Origin: DAOSVX01 sp964440405
GTDB lineage: Bacteria > Bacillota_I > Bacilli_A > RF39 > UBA660
Direction of reading: 5' to 3'
Length of the DNA stretch: 11,215 bases
Assembly: GCA_964440405.1 (NCBI GenBank)
Contig: CAYTSB010000029.1
Span: 1-11,215, forward strand
In this document: positions 1 to 5,932 of the stretch, in pieces
Layout of the letters: each line of letters starts with the position of its first letter
Position numbering within the stretch: the first letter of the stretch is position 1
The notes under the pieces: model-generated
The model's input: only the letters and a program-made list of their open reading frames with translations
Databases searched by the model: none
Told to the model about the DNA's origin: nothing
Translations under genes and position numbers: made by a program

Positions 1-448
1 ATTCAATCTTATAATTATTATTAGTATAATCCTTTATTGTTCTTTCCCAAAATCTCCTAGCGCTTTCACTTCTAGGTACTGGTTTTACTTCCCAGTTGCC
101 TTTAAACATATCAAATATTCTAACTGCTACTTCTTTACCTATCCTTTTATTCTTATAAGCATTTAAAATAAACATCTCTGATAAATCATAATTGTTTTCT
201 TTTTGATCTAATACCATAAAATTATTGTCTATTAAAACAAACCCAATATATTTATCATCTGATCTAATAAAAAAAGCATGATGATTTTTATCGCCATTAA
301 AGTAAAAATCAATTTCATTATATTCAAATAATCCGTGTTCATTAACATCCATCGGTAATGATACTGTTATGTCATGTAAATATAATTGAAATAAATTTAT
401 TAAAATACTTTTATCTTTACTTACTATTTTTTCAATTTCGATATTCAT
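1..448 (-). CDS. GNAT-family N-acetyltransferase, 3' end cut by the window edge
   Basis: An open frame begins at the ATG at 448-446 and runs without a stop for 149 codons to the window edge, so the C-terminus is missing, probably by only a few residues. The protein looks like a GNAT acyltransferase, which moves an acetyl group from acetyl-CoA to an amine. Visible marks are the beta-strand/acceptor segment LSEMFILNAYKNKRIG (about 89-104), which has the R/K-x-x-G acetyl-CoA loop, a following helix (KEVAVRIFDMFKGNWEV), and a late SESARRFWERTI segment typical of GNAT motif B. The substrate cannot be told. The gene starts immediately after the TAA of the upstream kinase-like gene (TAAATG), and a GGAGG ribosome site lies inside that gene's last codons, so the two are almost certainly co-translated from one mRNA. 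The family call is fairly firm; the role is unknown. Confidence 0.8.
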   Translation of the reverse strand, partial: MNIEIEKIVSKDKSILINLFQLYLHDITVSLPMDVNEHGLFEYNEIDFYFNGDKNHHAFFIRSDDKYIGFVLIDNNFMVLDQKENNYDLSEMFILNAYKNKRIGKEVAVRIFDMFKGNWEVKPVPRSESARRFWERTIKDYTNNNYKIE

Positions 449-1027
449 TTATTCCTCCATCTCTTTTTTAATATCTTCTATAATTTTATTTAAAGTTTGA
501 TCTCTATTATTAGAAACATCATAAATTAAAATATCATATTCTTTAAACTTATTATAAAAGAAACGGTTTTTTTCAAGAAAATAATTTATATTTCCTTTCA
601 ATTCCTCTTCTTCACAATAATATGTCCAATCATCTTCAGTATCATATTTTTTAATATCATTATATAATTCTTCATTTGACTTATAATTGTATACTAAACC
701 GATAATCATATATTTTTCACCATCAAGATTAGTTAATACTTTTTCAAAATCAATATGAGTTCCTTCAATTACAAATTTATTACCATTCCAGAAGTTTGGA
801 CCATCTGCAAGTTCTTTTAAATACTTAATTATGAAAGGCGCAAAATTACTAGATGTTTTTATATCATCACCGTTGTGTTTAATTCCCAGTTCAGGATATG
901 TATTTTCGAATACTGAAATAATATTATCTAAATTAATAATACTATAATTTAATTTTTCATTTAATCTTCTTGCTAAAGTAGTTTTACCTACTCTTGCTGG
1001 GCCAACAATTAATATATTTTTTCTCAT
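449..1027 (-). CDS. P-loop kinase-like NTPase (adenylate kinase-like fold), unknown substrate
   Basis: This is a 192-aa soluble protein. The N-terminal strand MRKNILIV leads into a Walker A loop GPARVGKT (9-16) and a helix with an RR pair. NLDN (32-35) gives an acidic residue where small-molecule kinases of this superfamily carry a catalytic Asp, and KFVIEGTHID (84-93) resembles the second strand and loop of nucleotide, gluconate and phosphoglycerate-type kinases. The middle is acidic (TEDDWTYYCEEEEL, about 130-143) and could form a lid. I do not recognise a specific family, so a phosphotransferase role is inference; a GTPase or AAA-type protein is less likely. A GGAG ribosome site lies 7 nt upstream of the ATG, and a -10-like TATAAT sits just before it at 1047-1052. 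The gene is followed directly by the GNAT gene, which suggests a two-gene small-molecule modification operon. Confidence 0.7.
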   Translation of the reverse strand: MRKNILIVGPARVGKTTLARRLNEKLNYSIINLDNIISVFENTYPELGIKHNGDDIKTSSNFAPFIIKYLKELADGPNFWNGNKFVIEGTHIDFEKVLTNLDGEKYMIIGLVYNYKSNEELYNDIKKYDTEDDWTYYCEEEELKGNINYFLEKNRFFYNKFKEYDILIYDVSNNRDQTLNKIIEDIKKEMEE

Positions 1028-1046
1028 ATTATTACTCCTATTAATA

Positions 1047-1052
1047 ATTATA
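1047..1052 (-). promoter_or_regulatory. Probable -10 box (TATAAT) for the kinase/GNAT unit
   Basis: On the minus strand TTGTATAAT follows the terminator U-tract directly. TATAAT matches the sigma-A -10 exactly. The -35 at the right distance (TTTAAT at 1070-1075, 17-nt spacer) is poor and falls inside the terminator stem. Transcription would start about 13 to 15 nt upstream of the ATG at 1027, leaving a very short leader with a GGAG ribosome site. The position is sensible; the weak -35 limits confidence. Confidence 0.45.
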
Positions 1053-1056
1053 CAAT

Positions 1057-1083
1057 AAAAAAGCTAAAAATTAAAATTTTTAG
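1057..1083 (-). terminator. Intrinsic terminator after the putative anti-sigma gene
   Basis: The minus strand reads CTAAAAAT, loop TTTA, then ATTTTTAG and CTTTTTT. This gives an 8-bp, AT-rich stem (arms 1076-1083 and 1064-1071) followed by six U residues (1057-1062). The TAA stop of the putative anti-sigma gene (1080-1082) is inside the 5' arm. The stem is weak in GC, so termination may be partial. Confidence 0.6.
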
Positions 1084-1862
1084 TTTTTCTTATAATTAAC
1101 ATCATATTTTGAAATATAATGGTGAAGAAATTTTTGCCAGTTATCTGGTACTTCTGGTATTATTTCGTTTTTATAAGCTTCAATATATCTTAATATTTTA
1201 TTCTTACTGCTGGTGCTATTATAATCATCTCCTAAAAATACTCTTCTATTGGCATCTGATACTTCAATAATTTCACCATCAGTATGATTCCAGGTTGCTG
1301 CTAAAAAGATATAATATTTACCTACTTCAAATAGCTCACAACCATCTTCAATCCAAACGTAACTCTTACCGTCTTTATTCAGTCCACCATATTGAATTAA
1401 TTCAATTGGTGATGATGTTATTAATTCTCCTTTAATATTTTGAATTACACTAAGACTGTAATATGTATAAGGATCATAAACAGTTTTTTTAGTAATTAAA
1501 CTGGTTTCAATCTCGACAGGATTTCTATATTCGGTTCTAATTATTTTATTTACTTTGGCCACAAAAACATAATCACTGATGCCAATTGCTTTTTCTGGTG
1601 TTGAATCATCAAATAATTTTACATTATAAGTATACGTAACTGGTAAGTCTTTATAAAGCTTACCTGAATAACTATTTTTATTACTAAATATTAAAAGTAA
1701 AGTTATAATTAATATCACCGGTGTAAAAACAGGAGTTAATACATATTTTAATAAATTTAATTTATTTCGTTTTTTATTTATCTTACTAATTATCTGGTTA
1801 TAGTTATTGCTTTTATTAATATTGTTATCAAATATCTTTTTGAATATTTTTTTATTAGCCAT
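1080..1862 (-). CDS. Single-pass membrane protein, putative anti-sigma factor of the adjacent ECF sigma
   Basis: This 260-aa protein has a basic cytoplasmic segment of about 40 residues, one hydrophobic helix (about 42-60) and a roughly 200-residue outside domain. The exported part has the pattern SDYVFVAKVNKI (96-107), then SVIQNIKGEL (138-147), IELIQYGG (153-160) and FEVGKYYIFLA (178-188). This alternating beta pattern is seen in exported domains of Bacillota envelope proteins, but I cannot name the family. Its ATG overlaps the last 8 nt of the ECF sigma gene, which suggests translational coupling; genes so placed usually encode the membrane-bound anti-sigma factor that holds the sigma until an envelope signal arrives. 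The N-terminal segment is too short and diverged to show a clear zinc anti-sigma (HxxxCxxC) motif. The role is therefore inferred from position and topology. Confidence 0.6.
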   Translation of the reverse strand: MANKKIFKKIFDNNINKSNNYNQIISKINKKRNKLNLLKYVLTPVFTPVILIITLLLIFSNKNSYSGKLYKDLPVTYTYNVKLFDDSTPEKAIGISDYVFVAKVNKIIRTEYRNPVEIETSLITKKTVYDPYTYYSLSVIQNIKGELITSSPIELIQYGGLNKDGKSYVWIEDGCELFEVGKYYIFLAATWNHTDGEIIEVSDANRRVFLGDDYNSTSSKNKILRYIEAYKNEIIPEVPDNWQKFLHHYISKYDVNYKKN

Positions 1863-2394
1863 TTGGATCTTCCTTTCTCAATAAATCTTTGATTTCTTTA
1901 AGATTGCGATAGATAATGCTTTTAACATATGATTCTTTTAAATTTAATTCTAAAGCCACTTCTTTAATAGTTAAATCTAAAACATAATATAAATAAAATA
2001 TCTTGCTAATAATCACTTTCTTAGTTTTTAAATATTTCCAAACACGATCATAATCATCTTTAGTAATTATTATTTTTTCAAGATTAATATCAGATTTTAT
2101 AGTATCCTGAAGTTCTAAGTCATTAATTTTACTAAACAAAGATATGGTTTTAAATTTATAAAAGATACCATAATATTTATTTACTTTATTTCTAGCAATT
2201 CCAATAAGATATGTTTCAATGTTATCTATCTTACTATTTCTAGTTAGTATTTTATATAATTCAAAATAAATATCCTGAATGATATCATTAACATCATCAA
2301 TATTAGAGCATTTACAAATAACATATTTTAATGTCTTATCATATGTTTTATTATATATCTCATCAAATTTAATTAGGTTATGTTGATTAATCAT
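1855..2394 (-). CDS. ECF-type RNA polymerase sigma factor (sigma-70 family)
   Basis: This is a 179-aa protein with the two-domain layout of ECF sigma factors. Region 2 spans about 8-76: FDEIYNKTYDKTLKYVI, then DDVNDIIQDIYFELYK (33-48, the core-binding and -10 recognition helix), then ETYLIGIARNKVNKYY (60-75). After a linker, region 4 spans about 115-172; its helix-turn-helix is LTIKEVALELNLKESYVKSI (141-160) followed by IYRNLKEIKDLL. It directs RNA polymerase to a small regulon that is not visible here. A good ribosome site (AGGTGA) precedes the ATG at 2394. The 3' end overlaps the downstream membrane protein gene by 8 nt, the usual sigma/anti-sigma arrangement. It lies just after the rpmA terminator, where Bacillus subtilis has spo0B and obg. 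Confidence 0.85.
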   Translation of the reverse strand: MINQHNLIKFDEIYNKTYDKTLKYVICKCSNIDDVNDIIQDIYFELYKILTRNSKIDNIETYLIGIARNKVNKYYGIFYKFKTISLFSKINDLELQDTIKSDINLEKIIITKDDYDRVWKYLKTKKVIISKIFYLYYVLDLTIKEVALELNLKESYVKSIIYRNLKEIKDLLRKEDPNG

Positions 2395-2462
2395 TTTTCA
2401 CCTACAATATAATAGTTCCTATTTTTAATAAAAAAGTTGCAAATATTTATAACTATATAAAC

Positions 2463-2468
2463 ATTATA
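2463..2468 (-). promoter_or_regulatory. Probable -10 box (TATAAT) before the ECF sigma gene
   Basis: TATTGTATAATG on the minus strand contains a perfect sigma-A -10 just downstream of the rpmA terminator U-tract. No good -35 lies 16 to 18 nt upstream. Transcription from here would leave a leader of roughly 60 nt before the ATG at 2394. A second possible element, TGCAAC (2436-2441), resembles ECF-type -35 boxes but lacks a convincing -10. Confidence 0.4.
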
Positions 2469-2472
2469 CAAT

Positions 2473-2502
2473 AAAAAAAGCATTTATTTTGAATAAACGC
2501 TT
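2473..2502 (-). terminator. Intrinsic terminator of the rplU-prp-rpmA operon
   Basis: On the minus strand an 11-bp stem forms between AAGCGTTTATT (2492-2502) and AATAAATGCTT (2478-2488), with one G-U pair and a CAA loop, followed by seven U residues (2473-2479). The 5' arm lies in rpmA coding sequence and the rpmA stop codon (2484-2486) is within the 3' arm, so the signal overlaps the gene end. Confidence 0.85.
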
Positions 2503-2768
2503 ACTTTCTTTTTATCTTTTCCTAATCCTTCGTATTTTACTACGCCTTCAATTAATGCAAATAAAGTATGATCCTTACCCATTCCCACATTTGTTCCTGG
2601 GAAAATTTTGGTTCCTCTTTGACGATATAGGATTGATCCAGCAGTAACAGTTTCACCATCACTAGCTTTAGCACCTAGTCTGCGACCTGCTGAGTCACGA
2701 CCATTATGGGTAGATCCCTGAGCTTTAACATGAGCAAATAATTGAATATTTAAACTTAAAAATTTCAT
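2484..2768 (-). CDS. rpmA: Large ribosomal subunit protein bL27, with cleavable N-terminal extension
   Basis: bL27 sits at the peptidyl-transferase centre of the 50S subunit, where its N-terminal tail reaches towards the tRNA ends. The 94-aa product carries family marks: GSTHNGRDSAGRRLG (18-32), GSILYRQRGTKIFPG (45-59) and DHTLFALIEGVVKYE (66-80). Its N-terminus MKFLSLNIQLFA is the Bacillota-type extension, with the expected cut by Prp between Phe11 and Ala12 giving mature AHVKAQGS. Prp is encoded directly upstream and the genes overlap by one base (TAATG). A strong ribosome site (GAGGAG) lies inside the end of prp. The terminator overlaps the 3' end. Identity is certain; the cleavage position is inferred from the known Staphylococcus aureus case. 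Confidence 0.98.
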   Translation of the reverse strand: MKFLSLNIQLFAHVKAQGSTHNGRDSAGRRLGAKASDGETVTAGSILYRQRGTKIFPGTNVGMGKDHTLFALIEGVVKYEGLGKDKKKVSVYSK

Positions 2769-3079
2769 TATTCTCCTCTTTTCATATTTATATTTTTGGG
2801 ATACTTACTTACTAATTCATTTAACATATTAATCATATTAGTAAGTATCTTGTTAGTAATATCATCAGTTTTAAGAGTATTTATTTTGATGTAGCCATCT
2901 TTTTCTTCATAAGTAATACTATCCTGATCAAATGTTATAATCATATTGATACTGGTTATAACAATTGAACTAACACTGGCACAAATAATATCTTGACCAG
3001 ATATATCATAATTAGCATGTCCTTTAATTAAAACTTCTGATATTCTTTTATTATTTTCTTTAACATCAATCTTAATCAT
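2768..3079 (-). CDS. prp: Ribosomal-processing cysteine protease Prp (YsxB family)
   Basis: Prp removes the N-terminal extension of ribosomal protein L27 in Bacillota, a step essential in Staphylococcus aureus. The 103-aa length is normal. The catalytic pair is visible: His21 in IKGHANYD and Cys33 in GQDIICASVSSI, spaced as in the family (the published S. aureus residues are His22 and Cys34). The C-terminal half, with DGYIKINTL and a final helix TNMINMLNELVSKYPK, also fits. It sits between rplU (1-nt gap) and rpmA (1-nt overlap), the standard order, so protease and substrate are made from the same message. The L27 encoded next door keeps the target sequence, which supports an active enzyme. 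Confidence 0.96.
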   Translation of the reverse strand: MIKIDVKENNKRISEVLIKGHANYDISGQDIICASVSSIVITSINMIITFDQDSITYEEKDGYIKINTLKTDDITNKILTNMINMLNELVSKYPKNINMKRGE

Positions 3080-3080
3080 A

Positions 3081-3383
3081 TTATTTTACTTCTATTTTTT
3101 TAATTAAAACTTTAGTATATGGCTGACGATGTCCTTGTGTTTTACGATATTTTTTCTTTGGTTTATATTTAAAAACGAGAATTTTCTTTTGTTTACCTTG
3201 TTTTTGAATCTCACCAATTACCTTTGCCCCTTTTAAAGTAGGCATTCCATAACTGCCATTGGCATATAAAACTTCATTAAATTCTACTTTTGTTCCAACT
3301 TCACCATCTAATTTTTCAACATAAATTGTGTCGCCCTCATCAACAAAGTACTGCTTACCGCCAGTTATAAATATAGCTTTCAT
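3081..3383 (-). CDS. rplU: Large ribosomal subunit protein bL21
   Basis: bL21 binds 23S rRNA in the 50S subunit. The 100-aa product starts MKAIFITGGKQYFVDEGDTI, matching the family N-terminus with its conserved GGKQY and basic-aromatic pattern, and ends in the rRNA-binding stretch KYKPKKKYRKTQGHRQPYT. I chose the ATG at 3383. A GTG four codons further upstream would extend the frame, but GTGGAGGG is clearly the ribosome site (GGAGG at 3389-3393, 5 nt from the ATG). It is the first gene of rplU-prp-rpmA, with its own promoter at 3485-3513 and a structured leader of about 95 nt that is probably the autoregulatory L21 leader. Confidence 0.98.
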   Translation of the reverse strand: MKAIFITGGKQYFVDEGDTIYVEKLDGEVGTKVEFNEVLYANGSYGMPTLKGAKVIGEIQKQGKQKKILVFKYKPKKKYRKTQGHRQPYTKVLIKKIEVK

Positions 3384-3407
3384 ATTTCCCTCCACTTCTT
3401 TTGTAAG

Positions 3408-3478
3408 ACACGCCTTTAAGGTAGATAATAATCATTTGTAAACCTTTTTAGTGCGGTTTTAAGAAAGCCCTTAAAACA
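3408..3478 (-). ncRNA. Structured rplU 5' leader (probable L21 leader)
   Basis: In the predicted transcript the first element is a perfect 8-bp hairpin, GTTTTAAG (3470-3477), loop GGCTTT, CTTAAAAC (3456-3463). A second stem pairs AAGGT (3442-3446) with ACCTT (3418-3422) and is enclosed by a possible GCAC/GTGT helix (3451-3454 with 3408-3411). The ribosome site follows. Bacillota rplU operons are known to carry an L21 leader (RF00559) thought to bind the ribosomal protein for feedback control. The position and the ACCGCAC and GGTTTACA segments agree with my memory of that family, but a covariance-model search was not possible. Confidence 0.65.
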
Positions 3479-3484
3479 TTGATA

Positions 3485-3513
3485 ATTTTACCAGTAAATA
3501 TGGCTTTTGTCAA
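3485..3513 (-). promoter_or_regulatory. Sigma-A promoter of the rplU operon, inside the end of spoIVFB
   Basis: The minus strand has a perfect -35 TTGACA (3508-3513), a 17-nt spacer and -10 TAAAAT (3485-3490), with an extended -10 TGG directly before it. The spoIVFB stop TAA (3488-3490) forms the first half of the -10 box. The start site would be near 3478, exactly at the first leader hairpin. Confidence 0.88.
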
Positions 3514-4252
3514 ACAATTTATTTAAGATTTTACTTTCACTATGGATATTACCATCACTGATAAAAAAATGATACTTATCTTTATGCATCTTATCTAATT
3601 TAATCTTATTTAAAATTTTAACTCTTCTAAATGTTAAATTATTAAAATATCTTTCCAATAAAAACTTATGATAGACAAATTTAAAATCTTTTACTTCTAT
3701 TATTATTTTATAAATAATAAATGATAAAATTAAATAATTGTTAATAGCATAATAATAATTTAAAAAAATTAAAACTAAAAGAATTATAATTGAAATAGCT
3801 ACTGTTATATAAAAAGATTTCTTAAAAGGCAGAAATTTTTCTAAAATTGCTTTTAAAATACTATAACCATCTAAAGGAATAATTGGTATTAAATTAAATA
3901 AAATTAAGATTGTATTATAGTATTTAAATAAGCCATATGTTTTATATGATAAAATATTTAATCTAAATAAAATAAATAAGATAATAAATAGAATTAATTG
4001 ATTTAATATTCCGCCCAAGGCCAATAATAATTCATTATCGGTACTGGTATTAACACATTTATCTAACTTAGTTATTCCGCCAAAAGGGAGAATTAATATT
4101 TCTTTAATTTTAAATTTTAAATAATAACTAATCATAACATGTCCCAGTTCATGAACAATAACTATTATATAAATAATAAGGAGGTTTCTAAATGTTCCAC
4201 ATAAAAAAGCAATAAATAACAAGATATAAGTTAGCGGATGAATTTTAAACAT
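3488..4252 (-). CDS. spoIVFB: M50-family intramembrane zinc metalloprotease, SpoIVFB-like
   Basis: Site-2-type proteases cut substrates inside the membrane; SpoIVFB of Bacillus activates pro-sigma-K in the mother cell during sporulation. This 254-aa protein has an N-terminal hydrophobic segment, the zinc motif HELGH (34-38), the ILPFGG strand (54-59), ALGGILNQ (78-85) and the second active-site segment NLIPIIPLDGY (120-130), where Asp128 should be the third zinc ligand. More membrane helices follow (about 145-185), then a soluble tail beginning FLLERYFNN, as in SpoIVFB-type proteins; the tail looks like a shortened CBS-like region. It overlaps the preceding SpoIVFA-like gene by 8 nt and precedes rplU, as in Bacillus. 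The protease call is firm. Whether it works in sporulation or another regulated-proteolysis step cannot be told from this window. Confidence 0.88.
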   Translation of the reverse strand: MFKIHPLTYILLFIAFLCGTFRNLLIIYIIVIVHELGHVMISYYLKFKIKEILILPFGGITKLDKCVNTSTDNELLLALGGILNQLILFIILFILFRLNILSYKTYGLFKYYNTILILFNLIPIIPLDGYSILKAILEKFLPFKKSFYITVAISIIILLVLIFLNYYYAINNYLILSFIIYKIIIEVKDFKFVYHKFLLERYFNNLTFRRVKILNKIKLDKMHKDKYHFFISDGNIHSESKILNKLFDKSHIYW

Positions 4253-4850
4253 ATTTTTCGTAATCTAAATATTTACCATCTTTTTGAAATACTAAGTATA
4301 AATTATTACCATTTACTTCACCTAAAAGGGTTCCTTTTTCAACATATTCATATAAAGTAACATTTAAATTTATAACATTACCATACCAGATATCTACTCC
4401 ATCTACCCCTTGAATAATAACCGTATTTCCATAATTTTCTTTTTCACCAATAAAAACCACTAAGCCACTTTCAAGTAATGGAGTTAAGTAGTTTTGATCA
4501 ACATTTAAGCTGCAACCATCATAAAACATTGATTTGTCTGTATATTTTAGAGTCTCATTAAAAACCGGGGTGGTAGTATCATCAATAACTTTTTTCAAAA
4601 TTTTGTTTTCACCAAAATACTTACTTAAAGTGTTTTCTATTTTAGTAAAAGGTAATGTATCAGTTAAAAATATTTTTTTATAATTAATTAAATTATTATT
4701 ACTATATTTAATATAAATAACACTGACTAAGATAAAAATAATACTTAACAAAACTCTTGTAAATAAGCTGGTTAAGTACTTACTTCGATGACTATTACTT
4801 TTACTTGATACTTTAATTTTTTTTCTAATTCTTGCAATTTCACTATCCAT
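4245..4850 (-). CDS. spoIVFA: SpoIVFA-like membrane protein with a degenerate LytM/M23 domain
   Basis: In Bacillus, SpoIVFA holds SpoIVFB inactive and anchors the complex. The 201-aa protein here has a charged N-terminus MDSEIARIRKKI, one membrane helix (about 31-48), a linker, and an outer domain (about 105-201) with the LytM/M23 fold pattern: GLVVFIGEKENYGNTVIIQG, then DIWYGNV, VEKGTLLGEV and NLYLVFQKDGKYLD. The positions that hold zinc in active LytM enzymes are changed: the first His is replaced by Gly, the YxHL His by Asn (YGNV), and HLHFE reads NLYLV. It is thus not expected to cut peptidoglycan, as is true of SpoIVFA. A GGGTGA ribosome site overlaps the mreD stop. Position between mreD and the protease supports the call, although sequence similarity to Bacillus SpoIVFA looks low. 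Confidence 0.75.
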   Translation of the reverse strand: MDSEIARIRKKIKVSSKSNSHRSKYLTSLFTRVLLSIIFILVSVIYIKYSNNNLINYKKIFLTDTLPFTKIENTLSKYFGENKILKKVIDDTTTPVFNETLKYTDKSMFYDGCSLNVDQNYLTPLLESGLVVFIGEKENYGNTVIIQGVDGVDIWYGNVINLNVTLYEYVEKGTLLGEVNGNNLYLVFQKDGKYLDYEKYV

Positions 4851-4856
4851 TAATCT

Positions 4857-5249
4857 TCACCCATTTAATTTTATGTTTAAATTGGCATAATTATCACAGA
4901 TAATAAAAATTAAATAGTTAATAAAAAAGCTTTCTATCAGATTAGAAGTTATATTTAAATTGTAATAGACAAGATAAATAGAACTAATAATCAAATAGTT
5001 AATTAAATAAATTATTTTATGATAATAAGGATTAATATTTAAAATTATTTTATTTATTAAGTATAACAGAATAAAAATAATTGAATTAACCGGAAAATTA
5101 TAAATAATAAATAAATCTAGTAATAAACCAGTAATTAAATAATAAATAAAATTATGCTTATGATTAATAATAGGAATTAAGAATAACATTGGCATAAATA
5201 GATTGAGCTTAATAATGAGAAGATCTAACAGCATCATCAAGTAAATCAT
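4857..5249 (-). CDS. mreD: Rod-shape-determining membrane protein MreD (short)
   Basis: MreD is a polytopic membrane part of the elongasome that links MreC to cell-wall synthesis. This 130-aa protein is almost wholly hydrophobic, with about four or five membrane segments rich in Ile, Leu, Tyr and Asn. The segment YLITGLLLDLFI (36-47) matches the conserved core of MreD (G-x-L-x-D). It is shorter than most MreD proteins (about 160-170 aa). Its ATG overlaps the mreC stop (ATGA), which is the normal mreC-mreD junction. A few alternative Met codons lie at residues 5 and 6, so the exact start is open. The call rests on position and hydrophobic pattern more than on sequence. Confidence 0.82.
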   Translation of the reverse strand: MIYLMMLLDLLIIKLNLFMPMLFLIPIINHKHNFIYYLITGLLLDLFIIYNFPVNSIIFILLYLINKIILNINPYYHKIIYLINYLIISSIYLVYYNLNITSNLIESFFINYLIFIICDNYANLNIKLNG

Positions 5250-5932
5250 TTAATACCCAGAATAATTCCAACATAGTAAGTATTATATAAATCAATATTA
5301 CTTTTTACTTCAACATACTTTTCCAAATCATAATTCTCATTACTTATTTTAATCACTTTACCTAAATAAACATCTTCAGGATAGATACTGTAACTGGAAG
5401 TATAGACTTCATCATTTATATTAACATTGGCATAATTATCTATTTTATTAATTAAAAAAGTCTTGTTTTTATTATTATAAGAACCAATAATTCCTAAATT
5501 ATCATTAATCTTAACTGAAATATTTTTACTGCCAGTAATAAAATTAACTACCGAGTAGTCCTTATAAACTTCATCGATTATGCCAATTAATCCTTGATTA
5601 TTTACGACAATCATATTTTTTACTATGTTATCACTTTTGCCTAATAACACTATCCCTTTATTTAAAATATCTTCATAACTGGTAATCAATAGTCTGGTTA
5701 TTTTATAGTTATAATTGGCATATTGCTCCAACTCAATATTTTCCTTTAATCTGAATATTTCTTCTTTTAAATTTTTATTTTCAGAAGTCAAAATGCTGGT
5801 TTCTACTTCATAAATAACATCTGGAGCCAAGAAGTTTTCTAAATTGCCAATGAACTTATATAAATAACCTTTAAAAATAAAAGCAAAAATAAAAACAATC
5901 ACAATTAAGCTGTTTTTATAAATATTTTTCAT
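5246..5932 (-). CDS. mreC: Rod-shape-determining protein MreC
   Basis: MreC is the single-pass scaffold that recruits wall-synthesis enzymes during cell elongation. The 228-aa product has a short cytoplasmic start, one membrane helix (about 8-24), a coiled coil (about 44-70: TSILTSENKNLKEEIFRLKENI) and a C-terminal beta-rich part with the family features NKGIVLLGKSDNIVKNMIVVNNQGLIGIIDEV (91-122), a second barrel with YTSSYSIYPEDVYLGKVIKI, and KYVEVKSNIDLYNTYYVGII near the end. It is shorter than Bacillus MreC (about 290 aa). The gene starts in the last base of the radC stop codon (TAATG) and ends overlapping mreD. mreB, which normally lies just upstream, is absent from this junction. Confidence 0.92.
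   Translation of the reverse strand: MKNIYKNSLIVIVFIFAFIFKGYLYKFIGNLENFLAPDVIYEVETSILTSENKNLKEEIFRLKENIELEQYANYNYKITRLLITSYEDILNKGIVLLGKSDNIVKNMIVVNNQGLIGIIDEVYKDYSVVNFITGSKNISVKINDNLGIIGSYNNKNKTFLINKIDNYANVNINDEVYTSSYSIYPEDVYLGKVIKISNENYDLEKYVEVKSNIDLYNTYYVGIILGIK

Noticed and set aside
3384..3395. GTG start for rplU four codons upstream
   Set aside because: GTGGAGGG is the ribosome binding site for the ATG at 3383, which yields the standard bL21 N-terminus.
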